Assembly: GCA_021807585.1 (NCBI GenBank)
Contig: JAKBCQ010000251.1
Span: 1 to 5,409, forward strand
Length of the DNA: 5,409 bases
Direction: 5' to 3'
Source: Planctomycetota bacterium
GTDB lineage: Bacteria > Planctomycetota > Planctomycetia > Isosphaerales > Isosphaeraceae
The position numbers and the translations under genes were made by a program. The notes below the pieces were generated by a model that saw only the letters and a list, made by a program, of their open reading frames with translations, was not told the origin of the DNA and did not search any database. This document shows positions 1-5,361 of the stretch, piece by piece; positions within the stretch are counted from its first letter, which is position 1; each line of letters begins with the position of its first letter.

Positions 1-569
1 AAAGCCCGCGATCACCTGACCGATTCGAGGAGTCGGGGGCTGTTTGGTTCGCCGCGTCGCCGCGGTTTTTCGCTCGGGGATCGCCGCCGCGGGATGATCG
101 GCCGAGCGATCGACGTCGCGCCGATTATCACGTCCCTCGCGCTTGTCGTCGCCGTGCGAAAAGCCGATTCCGTCGAGGACGGGATCATAAGCTTCGGATG
201 CGATCTCGCGGTCGGCGCGCCAGGTCGAATCGCCGTCGCGCGGCAAAGCGCCGCGCGATCCCGCGGGCCGTCGCGCCGAGAACTTGGATCGCGAGGTCGG
301 CGAGCCATCGGATCTAGTGTCGCTTATTTTCTTATTCTTGGATACGTTATCGGCGAACGCCTCGGTCGGCGGTCGTCGCGACGCGGTTTCGACCGGTTTT
401 TTCCGGTCCGACAGGGGTCTGCTTGCGGTCGCTGAATCGCGCCTCAACACTCCCGAGTCGCTTTCGCGCGGGTTCCAGTCAAGAAACGGATCCAACGCGG
501 AGTCGGAATCTGATGAATGCGTTGAACTCATGGCCCCACTGGTCGATCGAACTTGGAAAAGGGCGTGAC
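1..569. other. Left-flank region without a confident gene
   Basis: No open frame here has both a convincing start and protein-like content. The best candidate is plus-strand ATG 94 to stop 435 (113 codons, starting MIGRAIDVAPIITSLALVV). It has G/C-rich third positions and two hydrophobic patches but no Shine-Dalgarno site and a very arginine-rich second half. A minus-strand frame (308 to 12) shares the same G/C-rich third positions and is rich in Arg and Pro. A second plus frame (TTG 284 to 568) looks more protein-like in composition but also lacks a ribosome site. In another frame the first bases read KPAIT-stop (ending at 19), which could be the tail of a gene entering from the left. A T-richer spot lies near 320-345. 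I see no tRNA and no recognisable domain. The region may be intergenic or a decayed gene. Confidence 0.5.
391..408. repeat. Perfect 6-bp inverted repeat with T6 loop
   Basis: GACCGG (391-396) and CCGGTC (403-408) are exact reverse complements flanking TTTTTT. On the plus strand the run of T falls in the loop rather than after the stem, and the following bases are CGACAGGGG, so this is not a standard intrinsic terminator. It could be a small protein-binding site or chance; no gene is clearly associated. Confidence 0.35.
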
Positions 570-639
570 TGTTCCGTACACGAAAGTTAGTACATGCTCG
601 GCGGTGCGTCCAATCGGCGGCGCGATTGCGGGTTTTTAG

Positions 640-668
640 TTGTCAAGGCGATTGCGACGTCCTAGGCT
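640..668 (+). promoter_or_regulatory. Candidate sigma-70-like promoter of the HD-GYP gene
   Basis: TTGTCA (640-645, five of six matches to TTGACA) is followed after exactly 17 nt by TAGGCT (663-668, three of six matches to TATAAT). Transcription would start near 675 and give a leader of about 48 nt before the ATG at 724. The -35 box coincides with the in-frame TTG at 640, which would otherwise be the longest possible start, so this element argues for the downstream ATG. The -10 match is weak and planctomycete promoter consensus is not well defined, so this is tentative. Confidence 0.35.
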
Positions 669-684
669 TCCCTCGGCGTTAGGG

Positions 685-704
685 GTTGTCGGTCGTCCGA
701 CGAC
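685..704 (+). promoter_or_regulatory. Hairpin in the 5' leader of the HD-GYP gene
   Basis: GTTGTCGG (685-692) pairs with CCGACGAC (697-704) to form an 8-bp stem with one U-G wobble and a four-base TCGT loop. It lies between the candidate promoter and the Shine-Dalgarno site, ending 7 nt before GAGGTG. A stem so close to the ribosome site could tune translation or mRNA stability. There is no T-run after it, so it is not a terminator, and it does not resemble a known riboswitch. Pairing is read directly from the sequence; function is inferred. Confidence 0.4.
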
Positions 705-711
705 GTGCATC

Positions 712-717
712 GAGGTG
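712..717 (+). promoter_or_regulatory. Shine-Dalgarno site deciding the HD-GYP start
   Basis: GAGGTG at 712-717 lies 6 nt before ATG 724, a good match and spacing for the anti-Shine-Dalgarno sequence. The alternative TTG at 640 has no comparable site upstream. Its 28 extra codons would encode an Arg/Pro-rich stretch unlike the rest of the protein. Confidence 0.7.
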
Positions 718-723
718 GAGCTG

Positions 724-2298
724 ATGACGGTCGCAAGCAAGGATTTGGGATTGATCGCGAGGCTGGACGCTCGCTCAAATCATGATGCGTTTCATTCGCG
801 TATGAGAGAACTCGCCGAGCGGCTGGCGCACGAATTCGAGGCGCCGGTCGGCCTTGTCGATTCTTCGCGAGAAGTCTGGATCGAATGTCTCGGCGGCGAT
901 CCGGAATCGTTCCCAACCGCCGGTGAGATTGTTCGAGCCGCCGCCGAAGGGGGTGCGACGGTCGATCGCGTCGCGATCTGGCGACGCGACGAAGTCGAGA
1001 CGGTCGAATGGCTCATCCTCCCCGTCCCTTCGAGCCGCGATACCGTCGTGCTCGCGGTGATCGGATTCGCGGCGTTTCGCGATCCCCACGGGGCGTCGTT
1101 CTGGGGCGCGCCGATTCCCGAAAAAGCGCTCCGAGCGTGGGGCCGCTCGGTCCAGGATCAACTCCGAGCCGACGCCCTCCGCGACGAACTCGGTCGCAGC
1201 GATTCGTTCACCGCGTATGAACTACGTGATCGATCCTTATATGATCGATTAACCAAACGCATGCGGGTCTCGGACCCGCCCGAGCGATTCCAGCGGATGT
1301 CGCTCGCGTCGCTCCGCGACGAACTCGGCGTCGCGGTCGCGGCTTGGGCTCCTAGCTCGGATCGCGAGCACTTGGTCGTCGCGGGAAAAATCGAGGGCCT
1401 GGAAGACGATCACTTCCGCGAACTCGTACCCGAATCGGTCGACGATTACATCCGTCTGATGAACGACCCCTCGGCGTCCTTGTTCGTCGGGGTCGAACGC
1501 TTCCTCGCGGTCGCGGTCGACGACGGCCCCGCGGCGGGCTGGGTGATCTTGATCAACCCCCTCGACGGTCGCCCCCTCGGAGGTCGAGAAATCGGCTTGG
1601 CGCAATCGGTCGCGATCTTGATCGGCGTGCAACGCGTCAACGCACGATTGTATACGGATCTAAAAGAGTTGTTGTTCGGCGTGATTCGTGCGCTGACTTC
1701 GGCGATCGACGCCAAAGATCCGTACACCTCGGGGCATTCCGAGCGGGTTGCGCGGATCGCGGTCAGGCTCGCCGAGGAGCTCCGCATCTCGTCGAATCAA
1801 CGCGGCGATCTGTACCTGATGGGGCTTTTGCACGATATCGGCAAGATCGGCGTCGACGACAGCGTCCTCAAAAAACGCGGCGCTCTCACCCCCGACGAAT
1901 ATCGACAAATCCAGGCGCACGTGCAAATTGGTGTGCAGATTCTTTCAGATTTAAAGAAACTGCATCATTTGCTGCCAGGAGTCGCGCATCATCACGAATC
2001 GTTCGACGGTTCGGGTTATCCGTCGGGGCTCGTCGGCGAGGACATTCCGCTCGAGGCGCGCGTCCTCGCGGTCGCCGACGCCTTCGACGCGATGTCGAGC
2101 ACTCGCCCCTATCGGCGCAGGCTCAGCCCGTTCCAGATCGACGAGATCTTCCGCAAAGGCGCGGGAATCCAATGGGATCCCCAGGTCGTCGACGCGCTCT
2201 TCGCATGCCGCGAAGACGTCGATCGGATCACCCAGAAGGGACTGGGAGAAAGCCTGAAACAAGTCGTCGACGAAACGCTGGGACGAAATCGCTCATGA
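724..2298 (+). CDS. GAF-like sensor / HD-GYP cyclic-di-GMP phosphodiesterase
   Basis: A 524-aa soluble protein. The C-terminal half (about residues 315-490) is a clear HD-GYP domain, a family that hydrolyses cyclic-di-GMP to pGpG or GMP. All hallmark elements are visible: DPYTSGH with H338, LLHDIGK with H370, D371 and K374, H399 (QAHVQ), the signature HHESFDGSGYP (H423, H424, E425, D428, G431-P433) and D452 (VADAFDAM). In some trimetal HD-GYP enzymes a Glu lies four residues before the first His; here that position is Tyr (Y334), suggesting the two-metal type. The N-terminal 310 residues look like two degenerate GAF-type sensor modules (about 26-150 and 172-310) leading through a helix (LYTDLKELL) into the catalytic domain; their ligand cannot be told. 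No receiver domain, signal peptide or membrane segment is seen, so it should act in the cytoplasm on an internal signal. The start at 724 is chosen for its Shine-Dalgarno site. It is transcribed alone and convergent with the hydrolase gene. Confidence 0.93.
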   Translation: MTVASKDLGLIARLDARSNHDAFHSRMRELAERLAHEFEAPVGLVDSSREVWIECLGGDPESFPTAGEIVRAAAEGGATVDRVAIWRRDEVETVEWLILPVPSSRDTVVLAVIGFAAFRDPHGASFWGAPIPEKALRAWGRSVQDQLRADALRDELGRSDSFTAYELRDRSLYDRLTKRMRVSDPPERFQRMSLASLRDELGVAVAAWAPSSDREHLVVAGKIEGLEDDHFRELVPESVDDYIRLMNDPSASLFVGVERFLAVAVDDGPAAGWVILINPLDGRPLGGREIGLAQSVAILIGVQRVNARLYTDLKELLFGVIRALTSAIDAKDPYTSGHSERVARIAVRLAEELRISSNQRGDLYLMGLLHDIGKIGVDDSVLKKRGALTPDEYRQIQAHVQIGVQILSDLKKLHHLLPGVAHHHESFDGSGYPSGLVGEDIPLEARVLAVADAFDAMSSTRPYRRRLSPFQIDEIFRKGAGIQWDPQVVDALFACREDVDRITQKGLGESLKQVVDETLGRNRS

Positions 2299-2408
2299 TC
2301 TTCGGCGAAATGAGTTCGCACGCGAGGGATCTTCCCGGCCTACACCGACGCGATAATCGATCGAGTGATCCTCTGAGCTTTCAGGCCGAACTTAGCCCGC
2401 CGATGTGA
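2295..2408 (+). CDS. Doubtful 37-codon ORF overlapping the HD-GYP stop
   Basis: An ATG at 2295 overlaps the HD-GYP stop codon in an ATGA arrangement, the classic layout for translational coupling. It runs 37 codons (starting MIFGEMSSHARDLPG) to TGA at 2406-2408. Only a weak GGGACG lies upstream, third-position G/C is lower than in the neighbouring genes (about 58% by hand count), and no motif, signal peptide or membrane segment is visible. It could be a coupled small protein, but chance read-through of intergenic DNA is more likely. Confidence 0.15.
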   Translation: MIFGEMSSHARDLPGLHRRDNRSSDPLSFQAELSPPM

Positions 2409-2496
2409 GATCCGCAAGCGAATCATCGGCCGATCCGAGCGATACCACACTGATGTCGATTGATTGAAAACGACTCGCAATCGTCACGGGCGATCG

Positions 2497-3270
2497 TCAT
2501 ACCTTAACGCACTGACCGATCAGCCATTCGTTGATATCGGTACGCATCTTCGGGGTGACGCGGCCTCCCGCGGGATACGATCGGAACGTCGTATCGAGCC
2601 CCGCGGAATGAAGTATTTGGGCGTCGCGAAGCACGCGGTTTAGGCCCGGACGGACGTTCCAATCGCCGTGGGAGATGAACACACGCAGCGATCGGCACGC
2701 GTCGAAGCGAACGAGCGGGGCGAATCCCGCGGGGATCCAGCCGTTGATCGCGACGACCCCCGCGTAGCGTTCTGGATGAGAGAGAGCCAGGCGATAAGCG
2801 ACCGCGGCGCCTTCGCCTCGTCCCACCAAAAAAACCCGCTCGGTGTGCACGTTGAGCGTACGTCGTATCTTACGAACCGATTCGGTCAACGAATCCTCGA
2901 TCCGATCGATCGAATCGCGGACCCCGTCGGTCATGAACCGACGCACCCGCTCGGCGGAACTCGGCGAGTCCAATTCGGCTTCGTTCGCGCGCGGCCGGTC
3001 GGGATCGGCGAACTCGGGACCCCAGCCGAAGCCGATCGTTCGACCTCGACGCTGCAATTCCTCGGGACCTCGTAAACTTAAGCCGATATAATTGCGCGGA
3101 CTAAGCGAAGCCGCCAAACCGATCGTTCGTTCCTCGTCGCCGCCGCGGGGATGAAGCATAATAAGCAAAGGATAAGCATAGTTTGGTTCATATTCGCGGG
3201 GCACGAACCGAGCCTCGGCGCAAACCGACGCGGCCAGGATCGGATCGTCGACGCTTCTCTCACGTTGCAT
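2497..3270 (-). CDS. Alpha/beta-hydrolase-fold protein lacking the catalytic triad (probable pseudoenzyme)
   Basis: A 257-aa protein of the phospholipase/carboxylesterase (Abhydrolase_2-like) type, a usual length for that family. The fold is recognisable from YPLLIMLHPRGGDEE (about 33-47, the oxyanion-hole strand and loop), GFGWGP (80-85), the nucleophile-elbow strand RVFLVGRGEGAAVAYRLAL (145-163), HPERYAGVVAINGW (165-178), the late strand LRVFISHGDWN (195-205) and YPAGGRVTPKM (232-242). The elbow normally reads G-x-S-x-G, but here it is G150-R-G-E-G154, so the nucleophile Ser is Gly152. The usual acid (HG-x-x-D) is N205, and the usual His (GH-E-V/I) falls on G236, with no His after H221. LHG of the oxyanion loop is LHP. 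The fold is thus kept while classic esterase chemistry is probably lost; a binding, scaffold or regulatory role is inferred. There is no signal peptide, so it is probably cytoplasmic. The start is supported by GGAGGG upstream. It ends convergent with the HD-GYP gene. Confidence 0.85.
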   Translation of the reverse strand: MQRERSVDDPILAASVCAEARFVPREYEPNYAYPLLIMLHPRGGDEERTIGLAASLSPRNYIGLSLRGPEELQRRGRTIGFGWGPEFADPDRPRANEAELDSPSSAERVRRFMTDGVRDSIDRIEDSLTESVRKIRRTLNVHTERVFLVGRGEGAAVAYRLALSHPERYAGVVAINGWIPAGFAPLVRFDACRSLRVFISHGDWNVRPGLNRVLRDAQILHSAGLDTTFRSYPAGGRVTPKMRTDINEWLIGQCVKV

Positions 3271-3280
3271 GGCTAAGATC

Positions 3281-3286
3281 CCCTCC
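3281..3286 (-). promoter_or_regulatory. Shine-Dalgarno site of the hydrolase-like gene
   Basis: On the minus strand GGAGGG lies 10 nt before ATG 3270. The match is strong, the spacing slightly long, and it supports the chosen start. Confidence 0.6.
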
Positions 3287-3381
3287 GATCGAGCCCAAGT
3301 CGAACCGGCCGTCGAACGACAAATACCCCGGTCGCCCGATCGCGGCCCCCGTCTCGCGGCTTCCTCACCTCATCCAAGCCA

Positions 3382-3410
3382 AGCATAGCCAAGGATTTCT
3401 CGATCTTCAA
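3382..3410 (-). promoter_or_regulatory. Candidate sigma-70-like promoter of the hydrolase-like gene
   Basis: On the minus strand TTGAAG (3410-3405, four of six) and TATGCT (3387-3382, four of six) are separated by exactly 17 nt. Transcription would begin near 3375, leaving a leader of about 105 nt before ATG 3270. The site lies in the 297-nt gap after the CARDB-like gene, consistent with independent transcription of the hydrolase gene. The match is moderate, so this is a prediction only. Confidence 0.35.
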
Positions 3411-3444
3411 TAAACCGCCCAGTTTGTGAGCGAAAATTGGCGCC

Positions 3445-3477
3445 GTATTCACCAACACGATCGATTGTGAACAATAC
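3445..3477. repeat. Imperfect inverted repeat upstream of the hydrolase promoter
   Basis: GTATTCAC (3445-3452) is mirrored by GTGAACAATAC (3467-3477), whose reverse complement is GTATTGTTCAC, the same octamer with three extra bases. The arms are separated by 14 nt containing CGATCG. It lies about 35 nt upstream of the candidate -35 box of the minus-strand hydrolase gene and in an AT-richer patch, a plausible place for an activator or operator site. It could also form a stem at the 3' end of the preceding transcript. Confidence 0.3.
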
Positions 3478-3567
3478 AACGATCCCGCGGGGATGTTTCA
3501 CACGAATTGTACCGGTTCCAACGCGTGTCCGTTGCCGAATCGCGACGGAACCGCGCAACCCGTTCGA

Positions 3568-5208
3568 TCATCTCCTTCGAATCATTCGCTCATACGCGAG
3601 CCTTTGCGCCAAATCGGGACGATAAACCCGCAACTCGGTCGTTCGCTTGGTTCGCAACAACGCCTCTTCATATCGAGCAAGCATCATTTTTTGGCGTTGC
3701 TCCTCGATCGCCAGCAGCTTCTGGGCGCGAGTTTCGGGGGTCGGCGTCGTCGTGGTCGTCGTCGTCGTCGTCGTGGGATTGAGCGTCGCGAGCGCCGATT
3801 GAAGTTCGGCGGGAGGCAAAGTCGTCAACGTGACCGTTCCCGATCCCCCCGTCGAACTCGTCACGCTTGATTGATTAATTAAATGCTGAGGATCCGTGAG
3901 CACGACGATCTGGCCTTGCGTAAGGCTCGGCGGGATCGAACCGTCGGGAAGGTGGGTCGGTAGCGTCAACGATTGAATCAATTGTTGCGAATATCCCGCC
4001 TTGAGACTGCTGATCGTCGCCGATCCCAGGTAAATACCCTGGCTGGAGTTCACGGTCGGATCGACCAATGCGAACACCACGTTGAAAGCTCCCGCGTCGG
4101 CCTTGCCGGCGTTTTGGATCGTCGTCGTCACCTGGAACGGCTGACCCCACGAGATCGGCAAGCTCGGCGCCTGCACCGAGGGAACCTCAAGCTCGGGAAG
4201 CGCCCCCTGCGCAAGATTGGAATTCGCCCCCGGGCCGATATAAAGCGACGCTTGATCGTAACCCATGCCTTGTGTCGGGAAGTGCGGATACCACGCGTTT
4301 GTCACATATCCCGTATCGGGGACGATCGAGATCGTGAACGCGGTCGTCGACCTTCCCATCAAAACGGGAGGGCCTTCGGGAAGCGTGATCGTTTGTTGAA
4401 GCGTGATCGATTGACCCGCGGGAATCGCGGGAACGTTGATCGTTCCGATCGTCACGTCGGTTCCCGAACCGGGTGAATCTCCCGCGGGGGTCAGAATGAT
4501 GCTCGCCTGTGTGGCGGGAGCGTTCCCCTGACCGTTGTTCGTGATCTGCGCGGTAACCGTAACTCCTGATCCCCAAACGGTTTGGTTTGGGCTCACCGCG
4601 AACAAGGTCGGCGTCAGGTTGGCCAAAAGCTGGGGCGCGATCGTCACCATCGACGAATCGATCCCCTGACCGAGCGGAGCGGTCGTCAGGTCGGGTCCGC
4701 TACCATTCCCCTGGTCGATCCGCGCGCTCAACCAAATTTGGCTCGCATTCGTACCCGGTAACGGATTGATCGGCAACTGCATTGTTTGATTGTATGAATA
4801 GGTTTGACCCGGTTGAATGCCGTTGGGGATCGTTATCGTCCCCAGTTCGATTGCGCCCGGTCCGACGGTGGAACCCGTCGACGCGTAGATATCGACCCGC
4901 GCCAGGTCGTTCGTCGGTCCCGTGCCGTTGTTTTGGATCGAACCGCTGACGGTGAACGTATCGCCCCAATCGAGCGTTTGGGGGATCGTGAGCGACGCTT
5001 GAACGACGTCGGGGGTTGCGGTCGCGGTCGTCGTGGCCGCCGCGACGGCGTTCGTCGTCGCGGTTTGCGCGGTCGACGCGTCGGCGGCGGCCGCCGTCGC
5101 GGTGGTGGATAAAAGCTTTCGCTCTTCGAGCGGTTCGAAACGAAGGACCGTGGGGCCTCGCCCCCAAGCTTTGCGACGCTCCGCCGTACGACTTTTGCGC
5201 GCCGACAT
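3568..5208 (-). CDS. LEPR-XLL motif protein with three CARDB-like domains
   Basis: A 546-aa protein that is probably exported to the cell envelope or surface. After a basic N-terminus it carries FEPLEERKLLS (24-34), the planctomycete LEPR-XLL type motif, which typically sits near the N-terminus of large secreted or surface proteins and is thought to act in sorting. An Ala/Thr-rich linker (35-65) follows. Then come three beta-sandwich repeats resembling CARDB (cell-adhesion-related) domains, about 66-195, 196-325 and 335-460. Each has the same signature: W81-G, W212-G or W354-G, then a V-x-x-x-I-x-N-x-G strand, and later a G-x-x-x-x-x-x-Q-x-x-x-L-P strand. A second linker contains ten threonines (479-488). 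The end (about 492-546) is strongly charged and helical, possibly coiled coil, with net positive charge and a final MIRRR. No catalytic motif, dockerin or membrane anchor is seen. The start at 5208 is chosen for GGAGGAG 8 nt upstream; an in-frame ATG at 5307 lacks such a site and falls inside the candidate -10 box. Adhesion or matrix binding is an inference from the domains. Confidence 0.9.
   Translation of the reverse strand: MSARKSRTAERRKAWGRGPTVLRFEPLEERKLLSTTATAAAADASTAQTATTNAVAAATTTATATPDVVQASLTIPQTLDWGDTFTVSGSIQNNGTGPTNDLARVDIYASTGSTVGPGAIELGTITIPNGIQPGQTYSYNQTMQLPINPLPGTNASQIWLSARIDQGNGSGPDLTTAPLGQGIDSSMVTIAPQLLANLTPTLFAVSPNQTVWGSGVTVTAQITNNGQGNAPATQASIILTPAGDSPGSGTDVTIGTINVPAIPAGQSITLQQTITLPEGPPVLMGRSTTAFTISIVPDTGYVTNAWYPHFPTQGMGYDQASLYIGPGANSNLAQGALPELEVPSVQAPSLPISWGQPFQVTTTIQNAGKADAGAFNVVFALVDPTVNSSQGIYLGSATISSLKAGYSQQLIQSLTLPTHLPDGSIPPSLTQGQIVVLTDPQHLINQSSVTSSTGGSGTVTLTTLPPAELQSALATLNPTTTTTTTTTTPTPETRAQKLLAIEEQRQKMMLARYEEALLRTKRTTELRVYRPDLAQRLAYERMIRRR
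3745..3774 (-). repeat. Threonine-codon microsatellite
   Basis: Ten consecutive Thr codons, read on the minus strand as six ACG, one ACC and three ACG. They encode the Thr10 linker between the last CARDB-like domain and the basic tail of the LEPR-XLL protein. Near-perfect trinucleotide repeats can change length by slippage without shifting frame, so linker length may vary between strains. A Thr-rich linker may also be a site of O-glycosylation, which is inference. Confidence 0.85.
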
Positions 5209-5216
5209 GTTTACGA

Positions 5217-5223
5217 CTCCTCC
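5217..5223 (-). promoter_or_regulatory. Shine-Dalgarno site deciding the LEPR-XLL protein start
   Basis: On the minus strand GGAGGAG lies 8 nt before ATG 5208, a near-ideal match and distance. It fixes the start 33 codons inside the longest open frame and puts the LEPR-XLL motif at residues 24-34, the expected N-terminal position. Confidence 0.8.
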
Positions 5224-5303
5224 ATGAATCGTCCGCTCTCGCAGCGCCGTCCGCGATCCTTGCGAACGAGCGCGTTTCATCCCATCCTGGGTTATCGCCG
5301 AGA

Positions 5304-5332
5304 ACATTAATCGGTCGAGCGCATTCGGTCAA
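5304..5332 (-). promoter_or_regulatory. Candidate sigma-70-like promoter of the LEPR-XLL gene
   Basis: On the minus strand TTGACC (5332-5327, five of six) and TAATGT (5309-5304, three of six) are spaced by exactly 17 nt. The predicted transcript start is near 5297, giving a leader of roughly 89 nt. The upstream in-frame ATG at 5307 overlaps the -10 box, which agrees with translation starting at 5208. The -10 match is weak. Confidence 0.35.
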
Positions 5333-5342
5333 GATCGAGCGC

Positions 5343-5349
5343 GGAGGAA
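5343..5349 (+). promoter_or_regulatory. Possible Shine-Dalgarno site of a right-edge gene
   Basis: GGAGGAA lies 12 nt before ATG 5362 on the plus strand. The match is strong but the spacing is longer than usual. Its presence is the main reason to suspect a divergent gene at the right edge. Confidence 0.35.
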
Positions 5350-5361
5350 CCTGTTGAGCTT

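Noticed and set aside
12..308. 98-codon minus-strand open frame
   Set aside because: Very Arg/Pro-rich, no ribosome site, no motif, and overlapped by equally open plus-strand frames; typical of chance ORFs in GC-rich DNA.
640..723. N-terminal extension of the HD-GYP protein from TTG 640
   Set aside because: It lacks a Shine-Dalgarno site, encodes an Arg/Pro-rich stretch, and overlaps the candidate promoter and leader hairpin, while ATG 724 has GAGGTG at good spacing.
2299..2496. Bidirectional terminator between the convergent genes
   Set aside because: Only short palindromes such as ATCGGCCGAT (2425-2434) and a loose CGATTG/CAATCG pair are present, with no stable stem followed by a T-run.
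2815..2817. Sequencing error changing the hydrolase Ser to Gly
   Set aside because: A single base change would convert GGC to AGC, but the acid and His positions are also altered, so one error cannot explain the lost triad.
3513..3553. Terminator after the LEPR-XLL gene (CGGTTCC at 3513-3519 pairing with GGAACCG at 3547-3553)
   Set aside because: The 27-nt loop is large, alternative pairings compete, and no T-run follows on the minus strand.
3973..4476. Long plus-strand open frame inside the LEPR-XLL gene
   Set aside because: It is antisense to a well-supported coding region, has an Arg-rich composition and no recognisable domain.
5209..5307. 33-residue extension of the LEPR-XLL protein from ATG 5307
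   Set aside because: No ribosome site precedes 5307 and the ATG lies within the candidate -10 box. ATG 5208 has GGAGGAG 8 nt upstream.
4700..5332. 210-codon minus-strand frame overlapping the LEPR-XLL gene
   Set aside because: It is the shifted frame of the same strand, rich in Arg, Asp and Gly, without a ribosome site; the overlapping frame carries the LEPR-XLL motif and repeats.
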